NCBI RefSeq assembly: GCF_008632125.1
Contig: NZ_VWRN01000025.1
Span: 1-64,000, forward strand
Direction of reading: 5' to 3'
Source: Cupriavidus cauae
Lineage (GTDB): Bacteria > Pseudomonadota > Gammaproteobacteria > Burkholderiales > Burkholderiaceae
DNA: 64,000 nt
The number at the start of each line of letters is the position of its first letter. Within the stretch, counting starts at the first letter, position 1. Made by a program: the position numbers and the translations under genes. Shown here piece by piece: positions 20,969 through 30,886 of this stretch. The notes under the pieces are model-generated. The model saw nothing but the letters and a program-made list of their open reading frames with translations, was not told the DNA's origin and made no database searches.

Positions 20969-20990
20969 TTGACGCTAACGTAAACGTCAA
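20969..20990. promoter_or_regulatory. LiuR-type operator, site 1 (MBL-liuR divergent region)
   Basis: A 22-bp near-palindrome with arms TTGACG and CGTCAA and central ACGTAAACG/CTAACGT core. It lies 74 bp before liuR and 131 bp before the divergent hydrolase gene. Almost the same sequence recurs at 21569-21590. MerR-family LiuR regulators are known to bind palindromes of this type; the assignment to LiuR here is inference from position and shared sequence. Confidence 0.8.
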
Positions 20991-21064
20991 TTCGGACGGC
21001 CTGTTGCCATCTTAAGCGAAAACGCCCACGCGTATCGAACGTTCGTTCTCTTTTACAGGCGCCC

Positions 21065-21523
21065 ATGCCCAGCTCCGCCACCTCTCCCGCGATGCCCGCC
21101 AACCCGCCGGCGGGCACCACCTACACCATCACCGAACTGGCGCGCGAGTTCGACATCACGCCCCGGGCGATCCGCTTCTACGAGGACCAGGGCCTGCTGT
21201 CGCCGGACCGCGTCGGCGCCGGGGGAAGGCAGCGGCTCTACAGCGGCCGCGAGCGCACCCGCCTGAAGCTGACGTTGCGCGGCAAGCGGCTCGGCCTGAC
21301 GTTGAACGAGATCCGCGAGATCCTCGATCTGTACGAATCGCCGCGCGACACGGTGCCCCAGCTGGAGCGCTTCCTGGCCTCGCTGGCGCAGCACCGGCAG
21401 GCGCTGGAGCGGCAGATGGAAGACCTGCAGGCGCAACTGGCCGAGATCGACCAGCACGAGCGCCAATGCCGCGCCCTGCTGGCGGCGGCCGAGCCCGAGC
21501 GGGAGCGCGCGGCCGGCGCCTGA
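21065..21523 (+). CDS. liuR: MerR-family transcriptional regulator LiuR
   Basis: A 152-residue MerR regulator. The winged-helix DNA-binding part (residues 18-90) has YTITELAREFDITPRAIRFYEDQGLL and RLYSGRERTRLKL; a dimerising coiled coil follows (90-140, LERFLASLAQHRQALERQ). There is no Cys-rich metal site, so it is not a metal or redox sensor. The start at 21065 follows an untidy leader. LiuR proteins control isovaleryl-CoA/leucine degradation genes in proteobacteria; here the neighbours (thioesterase, ivd, liuB-E) and two palindromic operators support that call. The effector is not shown. Confidence 0.88.
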   Translation: MPSSATSPAMPANPPAGTTYTITELAREFDITPRAIRFYEDQGLLSPDRVGAGGRQRLYSGRERTRLKLTLRGKRLGLTLNEIREILDLYESPRDTVPQLERFLASLAQHRQALERQMEDLQAQLAEIDQHERQCRALLAAAEPERERAAGA

Positions 21524-21568
21524 ATGTGGCCGATGCCACCTTCGCCCCTCGTCGCCCGACAAATTTGA

Positions 21569-21596
21569 TTGACGTTTACGTAAACGTAAATAAAAT
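21569..21596 (+). promoter_or_regulatory. LiuR-type operator, site 2, overlapping the thioesterase-ivd promoter
   Basis: A 22-bp near-palindrome at 21569-21590 with left half TTGACGTTTACG and right half TAAACGTAAA. The first six bases (TTGACG, 21569-21574) double as a -35 hexamer, and TAAAAT at 21591-21596, after a 16-bp spacer, makes a -10. The operator thus fills the space between -35 and -10 and a bound regulator would occlude or distort the promoter. Downstream gene start at 21648. Confidence 0.85.
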
Positions 21597-21647
21597 AAGC
21601 CGACAGCCCACCGCAGCGCGCGGTGCCGGCGCCGACAGGAAGCTGCC

Positions 21648-22196
21648 ATGCCGAATTCCGCCCCGGATGTTATGACATACGCCGCCGCAGGGGCCGCTGA
21701 GGCCGCCGAGGCCGCAGACGCCCTCGACATGAAGGCCGATGCCCCGGCCCGCACCGCCGCCGACCTGCCGCCGGGCCGCGCCGAGGAAATTGCCGCCAGC
21801 TTCTCGCGCCAGGGGCTGATGCGAACCTTCGGCGCCTCGCTGGTCCGCGTCGAGCGCGGCGAGGTCGAGCTGGCGATGCCATGGTCCGAAGGCGTCACCC
21901 AGCAGCATGGCTTCTTCCACGGCGGCGTGGTCGGCGCGCTGGCCGACAGCGCCTGCGGCTACGCCGCGCTGTCGATGGTCGGCGAAGGCGAGGCGGGCCT
22001 GACCGCCGAGTACAAGATCAATCTGCTGTCGCCCGCCCGGGGTGAGCGGCTGATTGCCGTGGGCCGCGTGCTCAAGCCGGGCCGCACGCTGATCGTCGCC
22101 CAGGGCGACGTGTTTACCGAAACCGGCGGCGTCCGCAAGGCGGTGGCGACGATGCTGATGACGCTGTGCGTGGTGCGCACGCTCGACCACGTCTGA
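21648..22196 (+). CDS. PaaI-family hotdog thioesterase
   Basis: A 182-residue hotdog-fold thioesterase with an AGGAAG site. The first 45 residues are Ala-rich and probably disordered. Then come the family core [23 protein letters not shown] (catalytic Asp/Glu in the loop), a strand [12 protein letters not shown] and [17 protein letters not shown], ending in a helix. PaaI proteins hydrolyse acyl-CoA, often to free trapped CoA in aromatic or branched-chain catabolism. It is first in the operon whose promoter carries the LiuR-type site and is followed by ivd, so it plausibly handles isovaleryl- or related CoA esters. An internal Met (MKADAPAR) at 21729 is an alternative start. Confidence 0.85.
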   Translation: MPNSAPDVMTYAAAGAAEAAEAADALDMKADAPARTAADLPPGRAEEIAASFSRQGLMRTFGASLVRVERGEVELAMPWSEGVTQQHGFFHGGVVGALADSACGYAALSMVGEGEAGLTAEYKINLLSPARGERLIAVGRVLKPGRTLIVAQGDVFTETGGVRKAVATMLMTLCVVRTLDHV

Positions 22197-22282
22197 GCCC
22201 GTCCATACCTGCCACCCGCGCCACCCCGGCCGCACCCGGCCCCCATTCCGTATCGAATCCGGATTCCAACAGGAGACAAACC

Positions 22283-23467
22283 ATGACCGCGACCCTGCCA
22301 GGCCTGAAATTCGACCTGGGTGAAGACATCGAGATGCTGCGCGAGTCCGTGCAGTCCTGGGCCCAGGCCGAACTGGCGCCGCGCGCGGCCGAGATCGACC
22401 GTACCGACCAGTTTCCGATGGACTGCTGGAAGAAGATGGGCGACCTCGGCGTGCTGGGCATCACCGTCGCCGAGGAGTACGGCGGCGCCAACATGGGCTA
22501 TCTGGCCCACATGATCGCGATGGAGGAGATCAGCCGCGCCTCCGCCTCGGTCGGCCTGTCGTACGGCGCGCATTCGAACCTGTGCGTCAACCAGATCCAC
22601 CGCAACGGCACGCCGGCGCAGAAGGCGAAGTACCTGCCCAGGCTGGTGTCCGGCGAGTGGATCGGCGCGCTCGCGATGAGCGAGCCCAATGCCGGTTCGG
22701 ACGTGGTCAGCATGAAGCTGCGGGCCGACCGCAAGGGCGACCACTACGTGCTGAACGGCACCAAGATGTGGATCACCAACGGTCCGGACTGCGACGTGCT
22801 GGTGGTCTACGCCAAGACCGAGCCGGATCTGGGCGCGCGCGGCATGACCGCCTTCATCGTCGAAAAGGGCATGAAGGGCTTCTCGGTGGCGCAGAAGCTG
22901 GACAAGCTCGGCATGCGCGGTTCGCATACCGGCGAACTGGTGTTCCAGGACGTCGAGGTGCCGGCCGAGAACATCCTCGGCGCCGAGAACGGCGGGGCCA
23001 AGGTGCTGATGAGCGGCCTGGACTACGAGCGCGCGGTGCTGTCCGGCGGCCCGGTCGGCATCATGCAGGCCTGCATGGACGTGGTCACGCCCTACATCCA
23101 CGACCGCAAGCAGTTCGGCCAGAGCATCGGCGAATTCCAGCTGATCCAGGGCAAGATCGCCGACATGTACACCACGCTGCAGGCCGCGCGCAGCTATCTG
23201 TATACGGTAGGCAAGAACCTCGACGCGCTCGGCAGCGAGCACGTGCGCCAGGTACGCAAGGACTGCGCGGCGGTGATTCTCTATACGGCCGAGAAGGCGA
23301 CCTGGATGGCCGGCGAATCGGTGCAGATCCTGGGCGGCAACGGCTATATCAACGAATATCCGACCGGCCGCCTGTGGCGCGACGCCAAGCTGTACGAGAT
23401 CGGCGCCGGCACCTCGGAGATCCGCCGCATGCTGATCGGTCGCGAACTGTTCTCCGAAACGATGTAA
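22283..23467 (+). CDS. ivd: isovaleryl-CoA dehydrogenase
   Basis: A 394-residue FAD acyl-CoA dehydrogenase with an AGGAGA site. It matches isovaleryl-CoA dehydrogenase because the catalytic Glu249 sits in the [15 protein letters not shown] block, the position specific to that enzyme, rather than the later helix used by straight-chain enzymes. The ACAD signatures [12 protein letters not shown] and [10 protein letters not shown]...GAGTSEIRR are present. It converts isovaleryl-CoA to 3-methylcrotonyl-CoA, which the LiuB/LiuD carboxylase then uses. It follows the thioesterase gene by 86 bp, under the same LiuR-type promoter. Confidence 0.96.
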   Translation: MTATLPGLKFDLGEDIEMLRESVQSWAQAELAPRAAEIDRTDQFPMDCWKKMGDLGVLGITVAEEYGGANMGYLAHMIAMEEISRASASVGLSYGAHSNLCVNQIHRNGTPAQKAKYLPRLVSGEWIGALAMSEPNAGSDVVSMKLRADRKGDHYVLNGTKMWITNGPDCDVLVVYAKTEPDLGARGMTAFIVEKGMKGFSVAQKLDKLGMRGSHTGELVFQDVEVPAENILGAENGGAKVLMSGLDYERAVLSGGPVGIMQACMDVVTPYIHDRKQFGQSIGEFQLIQGKIADMYTTLQAARSYLYTVGKNLDALGSEHVRQVRKDCAAVILYTAEKATWMAGESVQILGGNGYINEYPTGRLWRDAKLYEIGAGTSEIRRMLIGRELFSETM

Positions 23468-23607
23468 TCGCGAGGTAAAAGACAGGAAAGCGCCGTGCAC
23501 GGTGCGCCGCTCCATGGTGGGCGGCGCCACCGATGCCTCGCGCGAAGCGCTTACAATCACCCCTGACATCCGGCCTCGCCGCGGCGAGCGCCGATGCACA
23601 GGTTCCA

Positions 23608-23667
23608 GCCGATATCTCAGCCGATATTTCAGTCGTTATTTCCGCCGATATCTCCGCCGAAACCGCC
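23608..23667. repeat. five degenerate 12-bp tandem repeats before aceK
   Basis: GCCGATATCTCA, GCCGATATTTCA, GTCGTTATTTCC, GCCGATATCTCC and GCCGAAACCGCC follow one another head to tail in the spacer before aceK, the most AT-rich stretch of that spacer. No gene lies in 23468-23706. Confidence 0.75.
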
Positions 23668-23706
23668 TTCCGAACCTCACCCGCGCCCAGGTAGTCCGTC
23701 CCAGCC

Positions 23707-25524
23707 ATGTCCCACTTCCCGAAACTGCTGTCGTCGCAGATCGCCTACGATGTGGCGCGCACCATGCTGGACGGGTTCGACAAGCACTATCGGCTGTTTC
23801 GCGAGGTCAGCATCGAGGCCAAGGTCCGCTTCGAGGCCGGCGACTGGGCCGGGCTGCAGCAGCTGCAGCGCGACCGCATCGCGTTCTACAACGAGCGCGT
23901 GCGCGAAACCACGGTGATCCTCGAGGACGAGTACGACGCCGAGCAGATCGAGGACGAGATCTGGCAGCAGATCAAGCTGCATTACATCGGGCTGCTGACC
24001 AACCACCACCAGCCCGAGCTGGCCGAGACCTTCTTCAATTCGGTCTTTACCCGCATCCTGCACCGCTCGTACTTCAACAACGACTTCATCTTCGTGCGCC
24101 CGGCGATCTCGACCGAATACATCGAGAACGAGGAGTCGCCGACCAGGCCGACCTTCCGCGCCTACTACCCGGGCAGCCGCGAGGGCATGGCCGACTGCTT
24201 CGAACGGATCGTGCACAACTTCCAGCTCGAGCGGCCGTACGAGGACCTGAAGCGCGATATCGGCTATGTGGTGCGCGCGGTCACCGAGCACCTGGGCGAT
24301 TTCCGCATCGCGCCGAATTTCCAGATCCACGTGCTGTCGTCGCTGTTCTTCCGCAACAAGTCGGCCTTCATCATCGGCCGCGTGCTGAACGGCGACCGCA
24401 CCTATCCGCTGGCGATCCCGATCGTGCACGGGCCGTCGGGCAAGCTGGCGCTCGACACGGTGCTGCTGCGCAAGGAACAGCTGCTGATCCTGTTCTCGTT
24501 CACGCACTCCTATTTCATGGTCGACATGGAGATCCCGTCGGCCTACGTGACCTTCCTGCGCGACATCATGCCGCGCAAGCCGCGCGCGGAGATCTATACC
24601 TCGCTGGGTTTGCAGAAGCAGGGCAAGAACCTGTTCTACCGCGACTTCCTGCACCACCTGCAGCATTCGTCGGACAAGTTCATCATCGCCCCCGGCATCC
24701 GCGGGCTGGTGATGCTGGTGTTCACGCTGCCGTCCTATCCCTACGTCTTCAAGGTGATCAAGGACTTCTATCCGGCGCCGAAGGAAACCACGCGCGAGCT
24801 GATCAAGTCCAAGTACCAGCTGGTCAAGCAGCACGACCGCGTCGGCCGCATGGCGGACACGCTGGAATATTCGGACGTCGCCTTTCCGCTGTCGCGCTTC
24901 GACGATGCGCTGGTGCGCGAGCTGCACGAGCATGCGCCGTCGATGATCGAATATCAGCGCGCCAAGGACGGCACCGAGGAAATCGTGGTACGCCATCTCT
25001 ATATCGAGCGCCGCATGACGCCGCTGAACATCTACCTGCAGGAAGGCACCGACGAGCAGGTCGAGCACGGCATCATCGAATACGGCAATGCGATCAAGGA
25101 GCTGATGGCCGCCAACATCTTCCCGGGCGACATGCTGTACAAGAATTTCGGCGTCACGCGCCATGGCCGCGTGGTGTTCTACGACTACGACGAGATCGAA
25201 TACCTGACCGACTGCAACATCCGCCGCGTACCGACTCCCCGCAACGAGGAAGAGGAGATGTCGGGCGAGGTCTGGTACAGCGTCGGCCGCCACGACATCT
25301 TTCCCGAAACCTTCCGCACCTTCCTGCTGGGCGACCCGCGCGTGCGCGCGGCCTTCCTGCGGCACCATGCGGACTTTTTCGATCCTGCCCTGTGGCAGGG
25401 ACACAAGGACCGGCTGCTGGCCGGACATGTTCATGACTTCTACGCTTACCATGCCTCGGAACGCTTCATTCATCGATACGGCCCAACCGAATCCGGCGAC
25501 GAGCCGGCAAGGAGGGCAGCATGA
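23707..25524 (+). CDS. aceK: isocitrate dehydrogenase kinase/phosphatase
   Basis: A 605-residue cytosolic AceK. The whole-length pattern is characteristic: an N-terminal regulatory half ([34 protein letters not shown]), an AMP-responsive centre, and a kinase-like half with [28 protein letters not shown], and [16 protein letters not shown] as catalytic/metal-binding block. It phosphorylates isocitrate dehydrogenase to divert flux to the glyoxylate shunt, which fits a cluster that yields acetyl-CoA from leucine. Its last four bases overlap the next gene (ATGA). Full length and intact. Confidence 0.97.
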   Translation: MSHFPKLLSSQIAYDVARTMLDGFDKHYRLFREVSIEAKVRFEAGDWAGLQQLQRDRIAFYNERVRETTVILEDEYDAEQIEDEIWQQIKLHYIGLLTNHHQPELAETFFNSVFTRILHRSYFNNDFIFVRPAISTEYIENEESPTRPTFRAYYPGSREGMADCFERIVHNFQLERPYEDLKRDIGYVVRAVTEHLGDFRIAPNFQIHVLSSLFFRNKSAFIIGRVLNGDRTYPLAIPIVHGPSGKLALDTVLLRKEQLLILFSFTHSYFMVDMEIPSAYVTFLRDIMPRKPRAEIYTSLGLQKQGKNLFYRDFLHHLQHSSDKFIIAPGIRGLVMLVFTLPSYPYVFKVIKDFYPAPKETTRELIKSKYQLVKQHDRVGRMADTLEYSDVAFPLSRFDDALVRELHEHAPSMIEYQRAKDGTEEIVVRHLYIERRMTPLNIYLQEGTDEQVEHGIIEYGNAIKELMAANIFPGDMLYKNFGVTRHGRVVFYDYDEIEYLTDCNIRRVPTPRNEEEEMSGEVWYSVGRHDIFPETFRTFLLGDPRVRAAFLRHHADFFDPALWQGHKDRLLAGHVHDFYAYHASERFIHRYGPTESGDEPARRAA

Positions 25525-26192
25525 CTGACGCCATCGCCCAGCTGTTCCGCAACAACCGCGAATGGGTCGACCGCGTCAACGCGGAAGATCCGAATTTCTT
25601 CACCAGCCTGGCCAACCAGCAGGCGCCCGAATACCTGTGGATCGGCTGTTCGGATTCACGCGTGCCCGCCAACCAGATCCTGGGGCTGGCGCCGGGCGAG
25701 GTCTTCGTCCACCGCAATATCGCCAACGTGATCGCGCACAGCGACCTGAACGCGCTGTCGGTGATCCAGTTCGCGGTCGAGGTGCTGAAGGTGCGCCATA
25801 TCACCGTGGTGGGCCACTACGGCTGCGGCGGCGTCAAGGTCGCGCTCAAGCGCGAGCGCGTGGGTCTGGTCGACAACTGGCTGCGCCATGTGCGCGACGT
25901 GGCCGACAAGCACGACGCCTACCTGGGCACCATCGTGCGCGAGGACGATGCGCACAGCCGCCTGTGCGAGCTCAACGTGATCGAGCAGGTCAACAACGTC
26001 TGCCAGACCACGGTGATCCAGGACGCCTGGGCGCGCGGCCAGCAGGTCACGGTGCACGGCTGGATCTACGGCGTGTCCGACGGTCTGCTGCGCGACCTCG
26101 GCATGGCGGCCAGCAGCAACGAGGAACTGCGCACGCAATTGCAGGCGGCCTACCGGCAGTACGGGGATCCGCCGCATATTCCGGTGCGGTGA
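25521..26192 (+). CDS. beta-class carbonic anhydrase
   Basis: A 223-residue beta carbonic anhydrase. Zinc ligands are visible: Cys43 in IGCSDSR with Asp45 and Arg47, and His99/Cys102 in VVGHYGCGG. It hydrates CO2 to bicarbonate in the cytoplasm. The start overlaps the aceK stop by four bases (ATGA) with a GGAGG upstream in aceK, so translation is coupled. Bicarbonate is the substrate of the biotin-dependent methylcrotonyl-CoA carboxylase encoded a few kb downstream, a plausible functional link; that link is inference. Confidence 0.95.
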   Translation: MTDAIAQLFRNNREWVDRVNAEDPNFFTSLANQQAPEYLWIGCSDSRVPANQILGLAPGEVFVHRNIANVIAHSDLNALSVIQFAVEVLKVRHITVVGHYGCGGVKVALKRERVGLVDNWLRHVRDVADKHDAYLGTIVREDDAHSRLCELNVIEQVNNVCQTTVIQDAWARGQQVTVHGWIYGVSDGLLRDLGMAASSNEELRTQLQAAYRQYGDPPHIPVR

Positions 26193-26283
26193 CAAGCCGC
26201 TCCCTGCCCGGCCCCGCAGGTCGAGGCAGGGAGCCAATCGAACGACAGCACGGCAGCACGGCAAAGACATCAAGGAGACCACC

Positions 26284-27465
26284 ATGCAAGACCCGATCGT
26301 GATCGTATCCGCGGCCCGCACGCCGATGGCCGCATTCCAGGGCGAGTTCGCCAGCGTCACGGCGCCGCAGCTCGGCGCCGTCGCCATCCGCGCGGCGATC
26401 GAGCGCGCCGGCATCCAGCCGGAGCAGGTCGAGGAAGTGGTGTTCGGCTGCGTGCTGCCCGCCGGCCAGGGCCAGGCGCCGGCGCGCCAGGCGGCGTTGG
26501 GCGCGGGGCTGCCGCTGTCGGTCGCCTGTACCACCGTCAACAAGATGTGCGGCTCCGGCATGCGCGCCGCGATGACGGTGTACGACAGCCTGGTGGCGGG
26601 CTCGTACGAAATCGCGGTGGCCGGCGGCATGGAAAGCATGACCAATGCCCCGTACCTGATCCCGAAGGGGCGCGGCGGCTATCGCATCGGTCACGGCATG
26701 ATCTATGACCACATGATGCTCGACGGCCTGGAGGACGCCTACGAGAAGGGCCGCGCGATGGGCACCTTCGGCGAGGACTGCGCGGCCAAGTACGGCTTCA
26801 CCCGCGAGGCGCAGGACGCCTTTGCGATGGAGAGCGTGCGGCGCGCGCAGCAGGCCACCGAACGCGGCGACTTCCGCTGGGAGATCGCGCCGGTCACGGT
26901 GACGGCCAAGGGCGGCGATGTGGTGATCGACACCGACGAAGGCCCGCGCCGCATCAAGGTCGACAAGATCCCCTCGCTCAAGCCCGCCTTCGCCAAGGAC
27001 GGCACCATCACCGCCGCGTCGTCGTCGTCGATCAACGACGGCGCCGCCGCGCTGGTGATGATGCGCGAATCGACCGCGAAGGCGCTGGGCCTGCAGCCGC
27101 TGGCGCGCATGCTGGGCCATACCAGCCATGCGCAGGCGCCGGGCTGGTTCACCACCGCGCCGGTCGAGGCCATCGCCAAGCTGTATCGCAAGCTCGACTG
27201 GAACAGCGACAGCGTCGACCTGTTCGAGATCAACGAGGCCTTCGCCGTGGTGCCGATGGCGGCGATGCACGAGCTGAAGATTCCGCGCGAGAAGGTCAAT
27301 ATCCACGGCGGCGCCTGCGCGCTCGGCCATCCGATCGGCGCCTCGGGCGCGCGCATCATGACCACGCTGATCGGCGCGCTGCGCAAGACCGGCGGCAAGC
27401 GCGGCGTGGCCAGCCTGTGCATCGGCGGCGGCGAGGCGACGGCGGTCGGCATCGAGCTGGTCTGA
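26284..27465 (+). CDS. acetyl-CoA C-acetyltransferase (thiolase)
   Basis: A 393-residue thiolase with an AAGGAG site. The nucleophile is Cys89 in CTTVNKMCGSGMRA; the second signature ALGHPIGASGAR carries the catalytic His and the C-terminal CIGGGEATAV the second Cys. It condenses or cleaves acetoacetyl-CoA and acetyl-CoA. Leucine catabolism ends in acetoacetate and acetyl-CoA, so this enzyme can use the products of LiuE. Subfamily (acetyl-CoA acetyltransferase rather than long-chain thiolase) follows from length and the AARTPMAAFQG start. Confidence 0.94.
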   Translation: MQDPIVIVSAARTPMAAFQGEFASVTAPQLGAVAIRAAIERAGIQPEQVEEVVFGCVLPAGQGQAPARQAALGAGLPLSVACTTVNKMCGSGMRAAMTVYDSLVAGSYEIAVAGGMESMTNAPYLIPKGRGGYRIGHGMIYDHMMLDGLEDAYEKGRAMGTFGEDCAAKYGFTREAQDAFAMESVRRAQQATERGDFRWEIAPVTVTAKGGDVVIDTDEGPRRIKVDKIPSLKPAFAKDGTITAASSSSINDGAAALVMMRESTAKALGLQPLARMLGHTSHAQAPGWFTTAPVEAIAKLYRKLDWNSDSVDLFEINEAFAVVPMAAMHELKIPREKVNIHGGACALGHPIGASGARIMTTLIGALRKTGGKRGVASLCIGGGEATAVGIELV

Positions 27466-27529
27466 GTGCCGCCGGCCCGAACGCTGCCTGAACCCTCGTT
27501 CCCGAACCTCGACCCGACAGGAGGCTAGC

Positions 27530-28210
27530 TTGCCAACCGCACTGATACTCGGCGCCTCGCGCGGCATCGGCCTGGAGTTCGTCCGCCAGTACCGCGCCGA
27601 CGGCTGGCGCGTGATCGCCACCGCCCGCAGCGACGAAGGGCTGGCCGCATTGAAATCGCTGGGCGCGGAGGCGCACCGCGTCGACCTGACCGAGGCCGAT
27701 CAGGTCGCGGGCCTGGGCTGGACGCTCGACGGCGAATCGCTCGACGTGGCGGTCTACAACGCCGGCGTGATCGGCCCGCGCACCGAGGGCGCGCAGCCGG
27801 TCTCGGTCGAGGAGTTCGACGACGTGATGCATGCCAATGTGCTGGGCCCGATGATGGCGCTGCCGCTGGTGCTGCCCTTCGTCGAGACCGGCCGCGGCGG
27901 CAAGGGCGGCGTGCTGGCGGTGCTGTCCTCGCGCATGGGCAGCATCGGGGCGATGGAGAGCAATCGCAGCTGGCTGTATCGCGTCAGCAAGGCGGCGGTC
28001 AACGCGGCGCTGAAGTCGGTGTCGCTCGACGCCCGCCACGCGGTCTGCCTGGCGCTGCATCCGGGCTGGGTCCGTACCGACATGGGCGGCGCCGGCGCCG
28101 ACCTGACGCCGCAGCAGAGCGTGTCCGGCCTGCGCCGCGTGCTGGCCGGCGCCACCGCGCAGGACAACGGCGGTTTCCGCAACTACGACGGCAGCGTGCT
28201 GCCCTGGTGA
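27530..28210 (+). CDS. SDR-family oxidoreductase, TTG start
   Basis: A 226-residue short-chain dehydrogenase that starts with TTG: an AGGAGG site sits 6 bp before it and the glycine motif GASRGIGLEFV begins within ten residues, leaving no room for a later start. Downstream motifs are the NAG triplet in VYNAGVIGP, the catalytic Ser in AVLSSRMGS and the Tyr-x3-Lys pair in LYRVSKAAV. Substrate unknown. It sits between the thiolase and an acyl-CoA dehydrogenase, with 7 bp to the latter, and so belongs to the acyl-CoA operon. Confidence 0.92.
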   Translation: MPTALILGASRGIGLEFVRQYRADGWRVIATARSDEGLAALKSLGAEAHRVDLTEADQVAGLGWTLDGESLDVAVYNAGVIGPRTEGAQPVSVEEFDDVMHANVLGPMMALPLVLPFVETGRGGKGGVLAVLSSRMGSIGAMESNRSWLYRVSKAAVNAALKSVSLDARHAVCLALHPGWVRTDMGGAGADLTPQQSVSGLRRVLAGATAQDNGGFRNYDGSVLPW

Positions 28211-28217
28211 GGTTCCG

Positions 28218-29348
28218 ATGCTGCTCAGTCCCGAACAGGAAATGATCCGCGACGCGGTGCGGCAGTTCGCGCAGGAGGTCATCGCGCCGCAGGCCGCCGC
28301 ATGGGATCGCGACAAGACGTTCCCGAAGGAGGTCCACCGCGAGCTCGCGGCAATGGGCACCTATGGCGTGGCGGTGCCCGAGGCCTACGGCGGCGCGGGG
28401 CTCGACTACCTGTCGCTGGCGCTGATCCTGGAGGAGATCGCCGCCGGCGACGGCGGCACCTCGACCGTGATCAGCGTCAACAACTGCCCCGTCTGCAGCA
28501 TGCTGATGGCGTTTGCCGACGAGGCGCAGAAGCAGCGGTGGCTGGTGCCGCTGGCCAGGGGCGAGATGCTCGGCGCGTTCTGCCTGACCGAGCCGCATGT
28601 CGGCTCGGACGCCGCGGCGCTGCGCACCACCGCGACGCGCGACGGCGATCATTACGTCCTCAACGGCGTCAAGCAGTTCATCACCAGCGGCAAGCACGCC
28701 GATGTCGCGATCGTGATGGCGGTCACCGACAAGGCCGCCGGCAAGCGCGGCATCAGCGCCTTCCTGGTGCCGACCGATACGCCGGGCTATGTGGTCGCGC
28801 GGCTGGAAGACAAGCTTGGCCAGCATTCGTCGGACACCGCGCAGATCGTGTTCGAGGATTGCCGCGTGCCGGCCGCCAACCTGCTTGGCGAGGAGGGCGC
28901 GGGCTACAGGATGGCGCTGTCCGGCCTGGAGGGCGGGCGCATCGGCATCGCCGCGCAGAGCGTCGGCATGGCGCGCGCGGCCTTCGAGGCGGCGCTGGCC
29001 TATTCGAAGGAGCGCGAGAGCTTCGGCCAGCCGTTGTTCGCGCATCAGGCGGTGCAGTTCCGCCTGGCCGAGATGGCCACGCGCATCGAGGTCGCGCGCC
29101 AGATGATCTGGCATGCCGCCTCGCTGAAGGACGCCGGCCGGCCCTGCCTGAAGGAGGCCGCGATGGCCAAGCTCAATGCCAGCGAGATGGCCGAGGCGGT
29201 CTGCTCGGACGCGATCCAGGTGTTTGGCGGCTATGGCTATGTCAGCGACTTCCCGGTCGAGCGGATCTACCGCGACGTGCGGGTCTGCCAGATCTACGAG
29301 GGCACCAGCGACATCCAGAAGATGCTGATCGCGCGGGCGCTGGCGTGA
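28218..29348 (+). CDS. acyl-CoA dehydrogenase (short-chain type)
   Basis: A 376-residue FAD acyl-CoA dehydrogenase. Signatures: GAFCLTEPHVGSDAAAL, TSGKHADVAIV, and the C-terminal QVFGGYGYVSDFPVERIYRD followed by QIYEGTSDIQKM, where the Glu in IYEGTS is the catalytic base of straight- or short/branched-chain enzymes. So it differs from ivd, whose base is in another helix. It may oxidise butyryl-, 2-methylbutyryl- or isobutyryl-CoA. GAGG lies just before the ATG, 7 bp after the SDR. Confidence 0.95.
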   Translation: MLLSPEQEMIRDAVRQFAQEVIAPQAAAWDRDKTFPKEVHRELAAMGTYGVAVPEAYGGAGLDYLSLALILEEIAAGDGGTSTVISVNNCPVCSMLMAFADEAQKQRWLVPLARGEMLGAFCLTEPHVGSDAAALRTTATRDGDHYVLNGVKQFITSGKHADVAIVMAVTDKAAGKRGISAFLVPTDTPGYVVARLEDKLGQHSSDTAQIVFEDCRVPAANLLGEEGAGYRMALSGLEGGRIGIAAQSVGMARAAFEAALAYSKERESFGQPLFAHQAVQFRLAEMATRIEVARQMIWHAASLKDAGRPCLKEAAMAKLNASEMAEAVCSDAIQVFGGYGYVSDFPVERIYRDVRVCQIYEGTSDIQKMLIARALA

Positions 29349-29415
29349 GAGGCGCGCGCACGGCCGTACCGAAGTCCCTGCCGTACGCACCGCAGTTTCC
29401 GGTTGCCGCTTCATT

Positions 29416-29482
29416 CGCCCACTTGGATCGCCACTTGGACCGCCACTTGGTTGGCTACTTGGTTCGCCGCTCCGTTCGCCGC
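29416..29482. repeat. degenerate 12-bp tandem repeat (CGCCACTTGGAT type)
   Basis: CGCC-ACTTGG units repeat about four times, then decay into CGCCGCTCCGTT. It lies in the spacer between the acyl-CoA dehydrogenase and the DsbA-family gene. Confidence 0.7.
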
Positions 29483-29501
29483 ACTCTCGCCAGGACCTGA
29501 C

Positions 29502-30161
29502 ATGACCGCTGCCCCCATCGACTTCTATTTCGATTTCTCCTCGCCCTACGGCTACTTCGCCAGCACGCGCATCGACGACCTCGCGCGCCAGTACGGCCGC
29601 AGCGTCGCCTGGCATCCGATCCTGCTGGGCGTGGTGTTCAAGACCACCGGCATGGCGCCGCTGCCGCAGATCCCGCTCAAGGGCGACTACAGCTGGCGCG
29701 ATTTCGAACGCACCGCGCGCCATCACGGCATTGCCTATCGACGGCCGTCGAACTTCCCGCTGCCGACCACGCAGGCCGCGCGCGCGATGCTGTGGCTGCA
29801 GAACCATCATGCCGCCGACGTGGCGGTGCGCTTCGCCAAGGCGGTGTACCACGCCTACTTCGTCGACGACATCAACATCGCCGAACCGGCCGAGCTGGTG
29901 AAGATCGCCGCGGCGCTGGACATCGACGCCAATGCGATGGACGCCGGCGCCAGCAGCCAGCCGATCAAGGACCAGCTGAAGGCCGAGATGGAAGTGGCGA
30001 TGGCCAAGGGCGTGTTCGGCTCGCCCTTCGTCATCGTCGATGGCGAACCCTACTGGGGCTTCGACCGCTTCGACCAGATCGAGGCCCTGCTCAAGAGCGG
30101 CACGCCCACCGAATTGCGGGCCGTGCCGTCCCCCGATCTCAAGGAAAAGAAACCCGCATGA
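29502..30161 (+). CDS. 2-hydroxychromene-2-carboxylate isomerase / DsbA-family protein
   Basis: A 219-residue DsbA-fold protein of the glutathione-S-transferase kappa / HCCA-isomerase group. The active-site position reads [10 protein letters not shown], with Ser instead of Cys, as in that group. Other blocks are [25 protein letters not shown] and [21 protein letters not shown] (the cis-Pro and glutathione-binding loop). It probably acts on glutathione conjugates or aromatic intermediates; the substrate is unproven. The stop overlaps the HAD gene start (ATGA). A stretch with tandem repeats lies before the ATG. Confidence 0.9.
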   Translation: MTAAPIDFYFDFSSPYGYFASTRIDDLARQYGRSVAWHPILLGVVFKTTGMAPLPQIPLKGDYSWRDFERTARHHGIAYRRPSNFPLPTTQAARAMLWLQNHHAADVAVRFAKAVYHAYFVDDINIAEPAELVKIAAALDIDANAMDAGASSQPIKDQLKAEMEVAMAKGVFGSPFVIVDGEPYWGFDRFDQIEALLKSGTPTELRAVPSPDLKEKKPA

Positions 30162-30886
30162 CCCTCAGTGCTTCTCCCTCCCGCGACCGCGACAGCGGTG
30201 CCGCCCAGCCGTCCCGCCGCTTCGACTGCGTGATCTTCGATTGCGACGGCGTGCTGGTCGACAGCGAGCCGATCGTCAACCGCGTGCTGAACCAGATGCT
30301 GAACGAACTGGGCATCGCGATCTCGCTGGAGGACTCGACCGCGCTGTTCCTCGGCCGCGCCGTGCGCGAGGAGCTCGACACCATCGAGCGCATGCGCGGC
30401 GCGCCGCTGCCGGAGAACTGGCTGTCGCACTGGCTGGCCCGGCGCAATGCAGTGCTGGAGGCCGAGGTCGAGGCCGTGCCGCACGTGCGCGACGCCATCG
30501 CCGCGATCGCCGCGACCGGCATGCCGCTGTGCGTGGCCTCGGGCGCCGACCGCGTCAAGGTCAAGCTGCAACTGAAGCGCACCGGCCTGCTGGAGCTGTT
30601 CCAGCACGACGCCGACGGCCAGCAGCGCGAGCACGTGTTCTCCGCCACCGAGGTCGAGCGCAGCAAGCCCGCGCCCGACGTCTATCTGCTGGCGGCGCGC
30701 ACGATGGGCGTGGAGCCCTCGCGCTGCGCGGTGGTGGAAGACAGTCCGGCCGGCATCACCGCCGGCGTGGCGGCCGGCATGACGGTGTTCGGCTATGCCG
30801 CGCGCAACGATGCCGCGATGCTGCGCGAGGCCGGCGCCCAGACCATCTTCACCGATATGCGGCAACTGCCGGAGCTGGTGGCATGA
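30158..30886 (+). CDS. HAD-superfamily phosphatase
   Basis: A 242-residue HAD hydrolase with all four motifs: nucleophile and acid Asp in [12 protein letters not shown], Ser/Thr in LCVASGAD, Lys in [11 protein letters not shown] and the acidic pair in [10 protein letters not shown] helical cap domain sits between motifs I and II. It is the phosphoglycolate-phosphatase-like or beta-phosphoglucomutase-like type. Coupled by ATGA overlaps to both neighbours. The natural substrate is unknown. Confidence 0.92.
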   Translation: MTLSASPSRDRDSGAAQPSRRFDCVIFDCDGVLVDSEPIVNRVLNQMLNELGIAISLEDSTALFLGRAVREELDTIERMRGAPLPENWLSHWLARRNAVLEAEVEAVPHVRDAIAAIAATGMPLCVASGADRVKVKLQLKRTGLLELFQHDADGQQREHVFSATEVERSKPAPDVYLLAARTMGVEPSRCAVVEDSPAGITAGVAAGMTVFGYAARNDAAMLREAGAQTIFTDMRQLPELVA

